In this document: in pieces, positions 41,856-52,300 of the stretch
How the letters are laid out: each line of letters starts with the position of its first letter
How positions within the stretch are numbered: the first letter of the stretch is position 1
Source: Streptomyces spinoverrucosus
GTDB lineage: Bacteria; Actinomycetota; Actinomycetes; Streptomycetales; Streptomycetaceae
Direction of reading: 5' to 3'
DNA: 64,000 nucleotides
NCBI RefSeq assembly: GCF_015712165.1
Contig: NZ_JADPZX010000001.1
Coordinates: 2,666,001-2,730,000 of the forward strand
Notes under the pieces: model-generated
Told to the model about the DNA's origin: nothing
Seen by the model: only the letters and a program-made list of their open reading frames with translations
Database searches by the model: none
Made by a program: the position numbers and the translations under genes

Positions 41856-44270
41856 TCACGCCGCGACCGGAACCTCCGGCGCCACGCCGTTGGTGGCCGG
41901 CGACAGCGCCAGCTGCAGGACCTGGCGGACGTCGGTGACGGCGTGGACGTCGAGCTTGTCCAGCACCTCCGCCGGGACGTCGTCCAGGTCGGGCTCGTTG
42001 CGCTTGGGGATGATCACGGTGGTGACGCCCGCCCGGTGCGCGGCGAGCAGCTTCTGCTTCACCCCGCCGATGGGCAGCACCCGGCCGGTCAGCGAGACCT
42101 CACCGGTCATCGCCACGTCCGTGCGGACCAGGCGACCGGAGAGCAGCGAGGCCAGCGCGGTCGTCATGGTGATGCCCGCGCTCGGCCCGTCCTTCGGCAC
42201 CGCGCCCGCCGGGAAGTGGATGTGCACACCCCGGTCCTTCAGGTCGGCGACCGGCAGCTCCAGCTCGGCGCCGTGGCTGCGCAGGAAGGACAGGGCGATC
42301 TGCGCGCTCTCCTTCATCACGTCGCCCAGCTGACCCGTCAGCGTCAGACCCGCCGCGCCCGTCTCCGGGTCGGCCAGCGACGCCTCGACGTACAGCACGT
42401 CACCGCCGGCGCCGGTGACCGCGAGGCCGGTCGCCACGCCCGGCACGGACGTGCGCCGCTCCGCCGGGTCCTGGGCGGACTCGGGCACATGGTGCGGCCT
42501 GCCGATGAGACCGCGCAGGTCGGCGTCCGTGACGGTGAACGGCAGCTTCCGCTCGCCCAGTTCGTGCTGGGCGGCCACCTTGCGCAGCAGCCGGGCGACG
42601 GACCGCTCCAGGTTGCGCACGCCCGCCTCGCGCGTGTACTCGCCGGCCAGCTTGCGCAGCGCGCTCTCGTCGAGGGTCACCTCGTCCTTCTCCAGCCCGG
42701 CGCGCTCCAGCTGACGCGGCAGCAGGTGGTCGCGGGCGATGACGACCTTCTCGTCCTCGGTGTAGCCGTCGAGGCGGACCAGCTCCATACGGTCGAGCAG
42801 GGCCTCCGGGATGGCCTCCAGCACGTTGGCGGTGGCGAGGAAGACGACGTCGGACAGGTCGAGTTCGACTTCGAGGTAGTGGTCACGGAAGGTGTGGTTC
42901 TGCGCGGGGTCCAGGACCTCCAGCAGGGCCGCGGCCGGGTCGCCCCGGAAGTCCGACCCCACCTTGTCGATCTCGTCGAGCAGCACGACCGGGTTCATCG
43001 ACCCGGCCTCCTTGATGGCGCGGACGACACGACCGGGCAGCGCGCCGACGTACGTACGCCGGTGGCCACGGATCTCGGCCTCGTCGCGCACGCCCCCCAG
43101 GGCGACGCGTACGAACTTCCGCCCCATGGCGTGCGCCACGGACTCGCCGAGCGACGTCTTGCCGACACCGGGCGGCCCGACCAGGGCGAGTACGGCACCT
43201 CCGCGCCGCCCGCCGACGACCCCGAGCCCCCGCTCGGCACGCCGCTTGCGCACCGCCAGGTACTCGGTGATCCGCTCCTTCACGTCCTCCAGCCCGGCGT
43301 GCTCGGCGTCCAGCACGGCCTTCGCGCCCTGGATGTCGTACGCGTCCTCGGTCCGCTCGTTCCACGGCAGTTCGAGCACGGTGTCGAGCCAGGTGCGGAT
43401 CCACGACCCCTCGGGCGACTGGTCGGAGGACCGCTCCAGCTTGTCGACCTCCTTGAGCGCGGCCTCGCGCACCTTCTCGGGCAGATCGGCGGCCTCGACC
43501 CGGGCGCGGTAGTCGTCCGACTCCTCGCCGTCCTGCTCGCCGTTCAGCTCGCGCAGTTCCTTGCGTACGGCCTCCAGTTGCCGCCGCAGCAGGAACTCCC
43601 GCTGCTGCTTGTCGACGCCCTCCTGGACGTCCTTGGCGATGGTCTCGGCGACGTCCTGCTCGGCGAGGTGGTCGCGCAGTTGCTGCGTGGCGAGCTTGAG
43701 GCGGGCGACCGGGTCATCCGTCTCCAGCAGCTCGATCTTCTGGTCGAGGGTCAGGAAGGGCGAGTAGCCCGAGTTGTCGGCGAGGGCGGAGACGTCGTCG
43801 ATGGCCTGCACCCGGTCGACGACCTGCCAGGCGCCGCGCTTCTTCAGCCAGGCGGTGGCGAGCGCCTTGTACTCCTTGACCAACTCGGCGACATGCCCGG
43901 GCAACGGCTCCGGCACGCTCTCGTCGACGCGGGTCCCCTCGACCCACAGCGCCGCACCCGGCCCGGTCGTCCCGGCGCCGATCCGCACCCGGCCCCGGCC
44001 CCGGATCAGCGCGCCCGGGTCACCGTCGGCGAGCCGCCCGACCTGCTCGACCGTACCGAGCACACCCGTGCTCGCGTAGGTACCGTCAATACGCGGCACC
44101 AGCAGCACCTTGGGCTTTCCCGGCGCGGATCGGGCGGCGGCCTGGGCGGCCTCCACCGCGGCCCGGACATCTGCGTCGCTCAGATCGAGCGGAACCACCA
44201 TCCCGGGCAGGACGACCTCGCCGTCGAGCGGCAGCACGGGCAGGGTGAGCGGAGTGGACGTCGAAGCCAT
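41856..44270 (-). CDS. lon: ATP-dependent Lon protease
   Basis: An 804-residue Lon protease with an N-terminal substrate domain (about 8-200), coiled-coil, AAA+ domain with Walker A GPPGVGKTS and Walker B VVLLDEIDK, sensor region FLATANVLEAIPEALLDRM, and a C-terminal Ser-Lys protease domain (Ser 697 in PKDGPSAGITM, Lys about 740 in GGVKQKLLAAHRAG). It degrades misfolded and regulatory proteins. ATG 44270 follows GAAGGGGAG. A HAIR-like operator lies 22 bases upstream, consistent with HspR control as known for Streptomyces lon and dnaK. A strong hairpin follows the gene. Confidence 0.97.
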   Translation of the reverse strand: MASTSTPLTLPVLPLDGEVVLPGMVVPLDLSDADVRAAVEAAQAAARSAPGKPKVLLVPRIDGTYASTGVLGTVEQVGRLADGDPGALIRGRGRVRIGAGTTGPGAALWVEGTRVDESVPEPLPGHVAELVKEYKALATAWLKKRGAWQVVDRVQAIDDVSALADNSGYSPFLTLDQKIELLETDDPVARLKLATQQLRDHLAEQDVAETIAKDVQEGVDKQQREFLLRRQLEAVRKELRELNGEQDGEESDDYRARVEAADLPEKVREAALKEVDKLERSSDQSPEGSWIRTWLDTVLELPWNERTEDAYDIQGAKAVLDAEHAGLEDVKERITEYLAVRKRRAERGLGVVGGRRGGAVLALVGPPGVGKTSLGESVAHAMGRKFVRVALGGVRDEAEIRGHRRTYVGALPGRVVRAIKEAGSMNPVVLLDEIDKVGSDFRGDPAAALLEVLDPAQNHTFRDHYLEVELDLSDVVFLATANVLEAIPEALLDRMELVRLDGYTEDEKVVIARDHLLPRQLERAGLEKDEVTLDESALRKLAGEYTREAGVRNLERSVARLLRKVAAQHELGERKLPFTVTDADLRGLIGRPHHVPESAQDPAERRTSVPGVATGLAVTGAGGDVLYVEASLADPETGAAGLTLTGQLGDVMKESAQIALSFLRSHGAELELPVADLKDRGVHIHFPAGAVPKDGPSAGITMTTALASLLSGRLVRTDVAMTGEVSLTGRVLPIGGVKQKLLAAHRAGVTTVIIPKRNEPDLDDVPAEVLDKLDVHAVTDVRQVLQLALSPATNGVAPEVPVAA

Positions 44271-44291
44271 GATCTCCCCTTCGGCAGTCAA

Positions 44292-44312
44292 GTTGAGCTA
44301 TGCCGACTCAAT
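44292..44312. promoter_or_regulatory. HAIR-like operator (HspR site) upstream of lon
   Basis: Read toward lon, ATTGAGT-CGGCATA-GCTCAAC matches the HAIR consensus CTTGAGT-N7-ACTCAAG at 11 of 14 fixed positions with the exact 7-base spacer. HspR represses heat-shock genes at this element, and control of lon by HspR has been described in Streptomyces, which supports the reading. Confidence 0.75.
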
Positions 44313-44359
44313 GCTTGGGCGTGGCGCATTGTTCCCCGGGGTGTGTTCGCTGGGAGCGA

Positions 44360-45376
44360 TCAGGGGGAGGGAGAGGTGCCCGGCCGGTGCTCGGGGTCCG
44401 AGTAGTCGGGGCTGCTGAAGCGTGGCTCGGAGTAGCCGAGGTGGGGGATACGGCTGGTCGGTGCCGGATCCTCCACAGCCGCCCGCAGGAAGGGCAGGAT
44501 GCCGCGTTCCAGCAGGGCGTGACGCCAGGCTTCCCTGGCCCTGGCCACCTCGCCGCCGAGTTCGTCGGGTTCGGAGGACGAGGACTGGTTGCGCAGTGCG
44601 GAGCCCACCAGCCCGACGACGGCGGCCAGGATCGAGGCGGCGGTCACGGCGCCGAACACCCACCCCGTGACGATCAGGTGCTCGGCGATGCCGGGGTCGG
44701 GGTCGAACAGCTTCAGCAGGTACCCGCCGAGCAGGAAGATCGCCGCGGCCGCTCCGGCCAGTACCGGTCCCAGCACCGCGACGACGGCCATCACACCCAC
44801 GCCGGCGCTGTCTGAGACGGACGCCTGGCCGACCGGGGCGCCGACTGGCGCCGGACGGCGCAGTTCCTCCCGGACGCCCACGTAGTGCTGGTACTCGGTC
44901 GCCGCAGCAGCCGTGATCAGTGCGGTGGCGTTGAGCGCCATGGTGCGCAGCTGTTCGGGGTTGAGCCGCTGCCCCACGGCGGCCAGTTCCGGGCGATGAT
45001 GCGCGGAGCTCAGCGCCTCGTCGAGGAGCCGCTCGTACTCCGCGCGGTCTTCGGTGAGCAGATGCTGGGGAACTGTTCTCGTCCCCGCCGGGGCGAGGCC
45101 AACCGCCTTGTACGGCGCGGGCGTCGGCCTCGGAGCTGCGTCCGGCTCGGGTGCGGGCGCCGGAACGGACGCGGCCGACTCGGTCGCGCTCACCGCCGAA
45201 ACGGGGGCGTCCCGCCGGGCGCCCGACCCCACCCGCACCCCCAGTACTGCGGCCAACACCCGCCGCCCGAAGGGCAGACGACGCCGCGCCGCGATCTCCG
45301 CGGGTGCGCGCCCCGCACGCTCGACGCCGAGCAGCGACGCGGAGACCCGGCGGCCGAAGGAGGACCGGTCGGTCAT
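44360..45376 (-). CDS. Membrane protein, unknown function (pair member 1)
   Basis: A 338-residue protein I cannot assign. The basic N-terminus has two similar FGRRV(S/L)A segments (SSFGRRVSASLLGVE and LPFGRRVLAAVLGVR). A Pro/Ala linker follows, then a helical part (RAEYERLLDEALSS...LNPEQLRTMALNATALITAAAATEYQHYV). Two transmembrane helices come near 205-230 and 245-270, followed by a charged C-terminus. ATG 45376 overlaps the stop of the upstream gene by ATGA, so the two are co-translated. It lies just upstream of lon on the same strand but is separated from it by the HAIR element. Confidence 0.72.
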   Translation of the reverse strand: MTDRSSFGRRVSASLLGVERAGRAPAEIAARRRLPFGRRVLAAVLGVRVGSGARRDAPVSAVSATESAASVPAPAPEPDAAPRPTPAPYKAVGLAPAGTRTVPQHLLTEDRAEYERLLDEALSSAHHRPELAAVGQRLNPEQLRTMALNATALITAAAATEYQHYVGVREELRRPAPVGAPVGQASVSDSAGVGVMAVVAVLGPVLAGAAAAIFLLGGYLLKLFDPDPGIAEHLIVTGWVFGAVTAASILAAVVGLVGSALRNQSSSSEPDELGGEVARAREAWRHALLERGILPFLRAAVEDPAPTSRIPHLGYSEPRFSSPDYSDPEHRPGTSPSP

Positions 45377-46200
45377 GGCGCCCCCTCCTCACCCGCGGCC
45401 TGCCCGTGCGGCAGCGACGACGTACCCCGACCGCCCCGGATCGACCCGCGGCCCGTTCCGCCCGCCGAATCGACGGGCCGACCGTTCGGCTGCGGCTCAG
45501 CGGCCTCGGGCTCCGCCCGCACAGCGGCAGGACGCACGCACGGCAGCGACTCAGCAGCCTCGCCATCCGCCCGCACAGCGGCAGGACGCACGCACGGCAG
45601 CGACTCAGCGGCCTCGCCGTCCGCCCGCACGGCGGCAGGACGGACGTACGGCGAGGTCGGGGAAGGCTGGGCGGGCAGGGACACTCCGCCGCCCGTGACG
45701 TCGGGCGCGGCCGGGGCGCCGTAATCACCGCCTTCCAGCGGCGACACCGCTGGGACCGCTGGGACCGGCGACACCGGTGGCACCGGCTGCGTGGCGGACT
45801 CGGCGGCACCCGCCCCCTGCCCCACCGCCTCACTCACCGACTGGATCCGCGCGAGCTGCGTCAGGATCACGGGCGCCGAGATACCCACCACGATGGCCGC
45901 GTACGGCCCACTGATCTGCCCGGTCACACCGAACAGCACCGCCACGGCGGCCCCCATCGCGCTGTGCACCACGGCGGCGGTCAGATCGACGGCCGGATCG
46001 AAGTAGTCCAGAAACCGAGGAGCCACCGGCGGCTCCTGCCCCACCGCCTGCGGCTCCCCCCGCTCCAGAGACTGGCCCTGCCCCGGCTGCCGATGCCGAC
46101 TACGCGCCGAACGCCAGTTCAGGAACTGGATATAGAGGTCGAGGGCCCCACGCGTCGCACCCCCCACCGCTCCCAGCAGGATCAGCATCGGCACGTCCAC
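45373..46200 (-). CDS. Membrane protein with 18-residue repeats, unknown function (pair member 2)
   Basis: A 275-residue protein. The N-terminal half has hydrophobic segments (VPMLILLGAVGGATRGALDLYI, and AAVVHSAMGAAVAVLFGVTGQISGPYAAIVVGISAPVILTQLARI) suggesting two or three membrane helices. The C-terminal half is Pro/Ala-rich with three 18-residue repeats (VRPAAVRADGEAAESLPC). It starts at GTG 46200, or possibly ATG 46188. It is the first gene of the pair that overlaps 44360-45376. A 9-bp hairpin (46222-46247) lies just upstream. No known family is recognised. Confidence 0.7.
   Translation of the reverse strand: MDVPMLILLGAVGGATRGALDLYIQFLNWRSARSRHRQPGQGQSLERGEPQAVGQEPPVAPRFLDYFDPAVDLTAAVVHSAMGAAVAVLFGVTGQISGPYAAIVVGISAPVILTQLARIQSVSEAVGQGAGAAESATQPVPPVSPVPAVPAVSPLEGGDYGAPAAPDVTGGGVSLPAQPSPTSPYVRPAAVRADGEAAESLPCVRPAAVRADGEAAESLPCVRPAAVRAEPEAAEPQPNGRPVDSAGGTGRGSIRGGRGTSSLPHGQAAGEEGAP
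45498..45659 (-). repeat. Three 54-bp in-frame tandem repeats
   Basis: CCGCCCGCAC(A/G)GCGGCAGGAC recurs at 45513, 45567 and 45621, exactly 54 bp apart, within the gene 45373-46200. The encoded 18-residue units read VRPAAVRADGEAAESLPC with one end copy altered (AEPEAAE). The tract is Pro/Ala/Glu-rich and likely disordered. Confidence 0.85.
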
Positions 46201-46221
46201 AGGGCCCCCGGATCACGGACG

Positions 46222-46247
46222 GTGGGTTCCCTTCCCCTGGAACCCAC
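46222..46247. promoter_or_regulatory. Hairpin upstream of the unknown membrane-protein operon
   Basis: GTGGGTTCC (46222-46230) pairs with GGAACCCAC (46239-46247) around an eight-base loop, 22 bases before the start of 45373-46200. It may be a leader hairpin or an operator; orientation and role are open. Confidence 0.4.
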
Positions 46248-46475
46248 GGCACACATCACGAGCGTAGGGCGGCCGGGCAGTGCGAGGAAGGCACTTCGGA
46301 ATCACCGGAGCCGGCCCGCGCCCGACATCGGATCACCGGCGGCCGCAGCAGTCCGTTCCACGTCGAGGCGCCCCCTCCGTCACCCCGCCCTTCGCCCACT
46401 CCGCCATTAACCCCTCGTCAACGAAGTCTCCTCAATTCCGTCAATATTCCGTCAGAGAAGTGCCAGGATGGGCTG

Positions 46476-47153
46476 ATGCCCACCACCTACGACACCCCCG
46501 AAGTCCTGGACCGTCGTGAGGGCCCGCACGGCGAGGTCGTGCTGCGGCGGCACGGGGCGTTGCTGCAGATCATCGCCAACGGCTGCTTCCTGATGGACAC
46601 CTCCGACGGACGCTCGGAACGGCTCCTGGTCGACGCGGCGCTCGCCGCCCTCGACGACCGCCCCGACCCGCACGTACTCATCGGCGGACTCGGCGTCGGA
46701 TTCTCGCTCGCACATGCCTGCGGCAACCCTCGCTGGGGCCGGATCACGGTGGTCGAGCGGGAGCGCGCGGTCATTGACTGGCACCGCGCCGGACCCCTTT
46801 CCGCGGTGTCCGGCAATGCGCTCACCGACCCTCGTACGCGGATCGTCGAAGCGGATCTGATCGATTACGTCAATGAGACTTCCGCCACGTTCGACGCGCT
46901 GTGCCTGGACATCGACAACGGGCCCGACTGGACCGTCACGGAAGCCAACGCGGGGCTGTACTCGAAGGCCGGACTCGCAGGCTGCGCACGGGTGTTGAGG
47001 CCCGGCGGGGTACTCGCCGTATGGTCGGCGAAACCCTCCCCGGAATTTGAAGGAACCTTGTGGAATGCCGGTTTCCGGCATGTGCGTACCGAAGAGATCC
47101 CGGTTGCCCGGGGCGTTCCCGACGTCGTGCACCTCGGCGTACGACCTGAATAG
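46476..47153 (+). CDS. Methyltransferase/spermidine-synthase-like protein
   Basis: A 225-residue protein with a Rossmann-type nucleotide/SAM fold. HVLIGGLGVGFSLAHAC (motif I-like GGLGVGF), ITVVERERAVIDWHR (acidic strand end), RTRIVEADLIDYV (motif II-like) and FDALCLDIDNGPDW (D-D pair) resemble spermidine synthases and class I methyltransferases. Spermidine-synthase-type active-site features are partial, so a small-molecule methyl- or aminopropyl-transferase is possible. AGGATGGG lies upstream of ATG 46476. It stands alone, 113 bases before the two-component genes. Confidence 0.75.
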   Translation: MPTTYDTPEVLDRREGPHGEVVLRRHGALLQIIANGCFLMDTSDGRSERLLVDAALAALDDRPDPHVLIGGLGVGFSLAHACGNPRWGRITVVERERAVIDWHRAGPLSAVSGNALTDPRTRIVEADLIDYVNETSATFDALCLDIDNGPDWTVTEANAGLYSKAGLAGCARVLRPGGVLAVWSAKPSPEFEGTLWNAGFRHVRTEEIPVARGVPDVVHLGVRPE

Positions 47154-47266
47154 CCGAGCTGCGGTGACTCCCCGTACTCTGCTGCCCTGACGCCGATCAT
47201 TCAAGCGTCAAGCGCAGTCATGGGATCACCCCACGGATTCCGGAAAGCACACTTCAGGGGCGGGCG

Positions 47267-48007
47267 ATGGAGCAAACACACACCTCCCACAACGGCACGG
47301 CGGCTGCCACCCCGGGCGCACAGCGCCGGGTTCTGGTGGTGGAGGACGACCCGACGATCGTCGACGCCATCGCGGCCCGCCTGCGCGCCGAGGGATTTCT
47401 CGTGCAGACGGCCACCGACGGCCCGGCCGCCGTCGACACCGCCGAGGCCTGGCAGCCCGATCTGCTGATCCTCGACATCATGCTGCCGGGCTTCGACGGC
47501 CTGGAGGTCTGCCGGCGCGTGCAGGCCGCGCGGCCGGTGCCGGTGCTGATGCTCACCGCGCGCGACGACGAGACCGACATGCTGGTGGGACTCGGCGTCG
47601 GCGCCGACGACTACATGACGAAGCCTTTCTCCATGCGTGAGCTGGCCGCACGCGTGCACGTGCTGCTGCGCCGGGTGGAGCGGGCCGCGCTGGCCGCCGC
47701 GACGCCGCGCAGCGGCATCATGCGACTCGGCGAACTGGAGATCGACCACGCGCAGCGCCGGGTGCGGGTGCGCAGCGAGGACGTCCACCTCACCCCCACC
47801 GAGTTCGACCTCCTCGTGTGCCTGGCGAACACCCCGCGCGCGGTGCTCTCGCGCGAGCAGCTGCTGGCGGAGGTGTGGGACTGGGCGGACGCCTCCGGCA
47901 CCCGGACCGTCGACAGCCACATCAAGGCGCTGCGCCGGAAGATCGGCGCCGAGCGGATCCGCACGGTGCACGGCGTGGGCTACGCGCTGGAGACGCCGAC
48001 GCCATGA
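47267..48007 (+). CDS. OmpR-family response regulator
   Basis: A 246-residue response regulator. The receiver has acidic pair Asp 27/28 (VVEDDP), phosphoacceptor Asp 70 (LILDIMLPG), Thr in MLTARDD and Lys 118 (MTKPF). The C-terminal OmpR winged helix carries LTPTEFDLLVCLANTPRAVLSREQLL and a recognition helix TVDSHIKALRRKI. A 20-residue unstructured N-terminus precedes the receiver. Its stop overlaps the sensor kinase start by ATGA. The pair lies directly upstream of kgd, so control of 2-oxoglutarate metabolism is possible but unproven. Confidence 0.95.
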   Translation: MEQTHTSHNGTAAATPGAQRRVLVVEDDPTIVDAIAARLRAEGFLVQTATDGPAAVDTAEAWQPDLLILDIMLPGFDGLEVCRRVQAARPVPVLMLTARDDETDMLVGLGVGADDYMTKPFSMRELAARVHVLLRRVERAALAAATPRSGIMRLGELEIDHAQRRVRVRSEDVHLTPTEFDLLVCLANTPRAVLSREQLLAEVWDWADASGTRTVDSHIKALRRKIGAERIRTVHGVGYALETPTP

Positions 48008-49113
48008 GCGAAGGGCGGTCGGCCGCACGGAGGAGCCCCGGGGAGCCCTGGGGCGGCGTACGCCCGTTCTCGATCAAGACCAAGCTGGGCGCGCTGGTCG
48101 TGATCTCGGTGCTGATCACCACCGGTCTGATGATGATCGCCATGCGCACCGAGACCGAGCTGCGCTTCATCACGGTCTTCTCGATGATCGCCACACTGCT
48201 GATAACGCAGTTCGTGGCGCATTCGCTCACCGCGCCGCTGGACGAGATGAACGCGGTGGCCCGCTCGATCTCGCACGGCGACTACACGCGCCGGGTGCGG
48301 GAGAACCGCTGGGACGAGTTGGGCGACCTGGCCGTCACCATCAACCGCATGGCCGACGACCTGGAGGCCCAGGACCGCCAGCGCAAGGAGCTGGTCGCCA
48401 ACGTCTCGCACGAGCTGCGCACCCCGATCGCGGGCCTGCGCGCCGTGCTGGAGAACATCGTGGACGGCGTCACGGAGGCCGACCCCGAGACCATGCGCAC
48501 GGCCCTGCAGCAGACCGAGCGGCTGGGGCGGCTGGTGGAGACACTGCTCGACCTGTCCCGCCTGGACAACGGCGTCGTACCGCTGAAGCAGCGGCGGTTC
48601 GAGGTGTGGCCGTATCTGTCCGGGGTGCTCAAGGAGGCCAACATGGTCACCTCCGCGCGCGCGGGCATCGCCTCCGGCTCCGGCAGCCACACCCGCACGG
48701 ACGTCCATCTGCACCTCGACGTCTCCCCGCCGGAGCTGACCGCGCACGCCGACCCGGAGCGGATCCACCAGGTCGTCGCCAACCTGATCGACAACGCGGT
48801 CAAGCACAGCCCGCCGCACGGCCGCGTGACGGTCAAGGCGCGGCGCGGGACGCTGCCGGAGTCGCTGGAGCTGGAGGTCCTGGACGAGGGCCCGGGCATT
48901 CCGCGCTCGGAGTGGCACCGGGTCTTCGAGCGCTTCAACCGGGGTGCGGTCAGCCGGCCGCACGGCCCCGGCAGCGACGGCGGCACCGGCCTCGGTCTGG
49001 CGATCGCCCGCTGGGCGGTGGATCTGCACGGCGGCAGGATCGGGGTGGCCGAATCCGAGCGGGGTTGCCGGATTCTCATCACCCTTCCGGGCCTGCCTTC
49101 TGTGCCAAGTTGA
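48004..49113 (+). CDS. Sensor histidine kinase
   Basis: A 369-residue kinase with two closely spaced membrane helices (about 26-47 and 54-72) and almost no extracytoplasmic loop (RTETELR). HAMP follows (73-125), then phosphoacceptor His 136 in VANVSHELRTPI, N-box NLIDNAVKHS, G1 LDEGPGIP, F-box FERFNRG and G2 GGTGLGLAIARW. The lack of a sensor loop suggests sensing within the membrane or cytoplasm. ATG 48004 overlaps the response regulator stop. The cognate regulator is encoded just upstream. Confidence 0.95.
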   Translation: MSEGRSAARRSPGEPWGGVRPFSIKTKLGALVVISVLITTGLMMIAMRTETELRFITVFSMIATLLITQFVAHSLTAPLDEMNAVARSISHGDYTRRVRENRWDELGDLAVTINRMADDLEAQDRQRKELVANVSHELRTPIAGLRAVLENIVDGVTEADPETMRTALQQTERLGRLVETLLDLSRLDNGVVPLKQRRFEVWPYLSGVLKEANMVTSARAGIASGSGSHTRTDVHLHLDVSPPELTAHADPERIHQVVANLIDNAVKHSPPHGRVTVKARRGTLPESLELEVLDEGPGIPRSEWHRVFERFNRGAVSRPHGPGSDGGTGLGLAIARWAVDLHGGRIGVAESERGCRILITLPGLPSVPS

Positions 49114-49394
49114 CGTAAAGTTCGAAGCGGAGCCACAAGATCCACGGGCGTCCGCACAGACGGACACGTGTGATCAGGCAGAGGCCTGCGCCTCCTGCGC
49201 GCCGGGCCGAGTTCGCCGCACCCCTTCTGCAACGGAACCACGCTTGTTTCCCGCCATTTCAAGCCCCGAAACACACGTTCCGATGTGACTTACGCGACGA
49301 TGAACGGGCCCGGTCTCACCTTCTTGGTCATGGAGGCGTAGCCTTAATTCCCGCTGTCCATCACCTTGTGAAGCGGAAGAGGGCGGTTGCCGCC

Positions 49395-52300
49395 GTGTCG
49401 CCACAGTCCCCCAGTAACGCATCGAGTGTCTCGACCGACGCAGACCAAGCGGGCAAGAATCCCGCAGCCGCGTTCGGTCCGAACGAGTGGCTCGTCGACG
49501 AGATCTATCAGCAGTACCTCCAGGACCCGAATTCGGTAGACCGCGCCTGGTGGGACTTCTTCGCCGACTACAAGCCCGGCGCGGCTGCCACCCCGGCGCC
49601 GGCGGGTACCGCGGCCGCGGGGGCCGCGGAGACCACCAGCACGGCTCAGGCGCCCGCCCAGGCCGCTCCGGCGGCCCCGGCCGCACCCGCGGCCCCGAAG
49701 CCCGTCGCGGCCGCTCCTGCCCCGGCTCAGGCCCCTGCGCAGCCCAAGGCCCCGGCCCCGGCCGCCGCCAAGCCGCAGCCGAAGCCCAAGGCCGCCGCCG
49801 AGCCGGCCGCCGCGGCCCCGGACGGCCCCGAGCTGGTCACGCTGCGCGGCCCCGCCGCCGCGGTCGCGAAGAACATGAACGCCTCGCTGGAGCTGCCGAC
49901 CGCCACGTCGGTCCGCGCGGTCCCGGTGAAGCTGCTCTTCGACAACCGCATCGTCATCAACAACCACCTCAAGCGGGCCCGGGGCGGGAAGATCTCCTTC
50001 ACGCACCTGATCGGCTACGCGATGGTGCAGGCCATCAAGGCCATGCCGTCGATGAACTGGTCGTTCGGCCAGCAGGACGGCAAGCCGACCCTGGTCAAGC
50101 CGCCGCACGTCAACCTCGGCCTCGCCATCGACCTGGTCAAGCCGAACGGCGACCGCCAGCTGGTCGTCGCGGCGATCAAGAAGGCCGAGACGCTGAACTT
50201 CTTCGAGTTCTGGCAGGCCTACGAGGACATCGTCCGCCGCGCCCGCGACGGCAAGCTGACGATGGACGACTTCTCCGGGGTCACGGTCTCCCTGACCAAC
50301 CCGGGCGGCCTCGGCACGGTCCACTCGGTCCCGCGCCTGATGCCCGGCCAGTCCGTGATCATGGGCGTCGGTTCCATGGACTACCCGGCGGAGTTCCAGG
50401 GCACCTCCCAGGACACCCTGAACAAGCTCGGCATCTCGAAGGTCATGACGCTCACCTCGACGTATGACCACCGGGTGATCCAGGGCGCCGCGTCCGGCGA
50501 GTTCCTCCGCCAGGTCGCCAACCTGCTCCTCGGCGAGAACGGCTTCTACGACGACATCTTCGAGGCGCTGCGCATCCCCTACGAGCCGGTCCGCTGGCTC
50601 AAGGACATCGACGCCAGCCACGACGACGACGTCACCAAGGCCGCCCGCGTCTTCGAGCTGATCCACTCCTACCGGGTCCGCGGCCACGTCATGGCCGACA
50701 CCGACCCGCTGGAGTACCAGCAGCGCAAGCACCCCGACCTGGACATCACCGAGCACGGGCTCACCCTGTGGGACCTGGAGCGCGAGTTCGCCGTCGGCGG
50801 CTTCGCCGGCAAGTCGATGATGAAGCTGCGCGACATCCTCGGCGTGCTGCGTGACTCGTACTGCCGCACCACCGGCATCGAGTTCATGCACATCCAGGAC
50901 CCGAAGCAGCGCAAGTGGATCCAGGACCGCGTGGAGCGCCCGCACGCCAAGCCGGAGCGCGAGGAGCAGCTGCGCGTCCTGCGCCGCCTGAACGCGGCGG
51001 AGGCCTTCGAGACGTTCCTGCAGACGAAGTACGTCGGCCAGAAGCGCTTCTCGCTGGAGGGCGGCGAGTCCGTCATCCCGCTGCTGGACGCGGTCCTCGA
51101 CTCCGCTGCCGAGTCCCGCCTGGACGAGGTCGTCATCGGCATGGCCCACCGCGGCCGCCTCAACGTCCTGGCCAACATCGTCGGCAAGTCGTACGCGCAG
51201 ATCTTCCGCGAGTTCGAGGGCAACCTCGACCCGAAGTCGATGCACGGCTCGGGCGACGTGAAGTACCACCTGGGCGCCGAGGGCACCTTCACCGGCCTGG
51301 ACGGCGAGCAGATCAAGGTCAGCCTGGTCGCGAACCCCTCGCACCTGGAGGCCGTCGACCCGGTCCTGGAGGGCGTCGCGCGCGCCAAGCAGGACATCAT
51401 CAACAAGGGCGGTACGGACTTCACGGTCCTGCCGGTGGCGATCCACGGCGACGCGGCCTTCGCGGGCCAGGGCGTGGTGGCCGAGACCCTGAACATGTCG
51501 CAGCTGCGCGGCTACCGCACCGGCGGCACGGTCCACATCGTCATCAACAACCAGGTCGGCTTCACCGCGGCCCCCGAGTCCTCGCGTTCGTCGATGTACG
51601 CGACGGACGTGGCCCGCATGATCGAGGCCCCGATCTTCCACGTGAACGGCGACGACCCCGAGGCCGTCGTCCGCGTCGCACGCCTGGCCTTCGAGTTCCG
51701 CCAGGCGTTCAACAAGGACGTGGTGATCGACCTCATCTGCTACCGCCGCCGCGGTCACAACGAGTCGGACAACCCGGCCTTCACCCAGCCGCTGATGTAC
51801 GACCTGATCGACAAGAAGCGCTCGGTGCGCAAGCTGTACACCGAGTCCCTGATCGGTCGCGGCGACATCACCCTGGAAGAGGCCGAGCAGGCTCTGCAGG
51901 ACTACCAGGGCCAGCTGGAGAAGGTCTTCACCGAGGTCCGCGAGGCCACCTCGCAGCCGGCGGCGGTCGAGACGCCGGACGCGCAGGCCGAGTTCCCGGT
52001 CGCCGTGAGCACCGCGGTCTCCACGGAGATCGTCAAGCGGATCGCCGAGTCCCAGGTCAACATCCCCGACCACATCACCGTCCACCCGCGTCTGCTGCCG
52101 CAGCTGCAGCGCCGGGCGTCGATGGTCGAGGACGGCACGATCGACTGGGGCATGGGCGAGACCCTCGCCTTCGGCTCGCTGCTCCTGGAGGGCGTCCCGG
52201 TCCGGCTCGCGGGCCAGGACTCCCAGCGCGGCACCTTCGGCCAGCGGCACGCGGTCATCATCGACCGCAGCACCGGCGAGGAGTACACGCCGCTGCAGTA

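Noticed and set aside
41943..44405. An 820-codon open frame antisense to lon
   Set aside because: Composition typical of GC-rich antisense frames; lon on the minus strand has all catalytic motifs.
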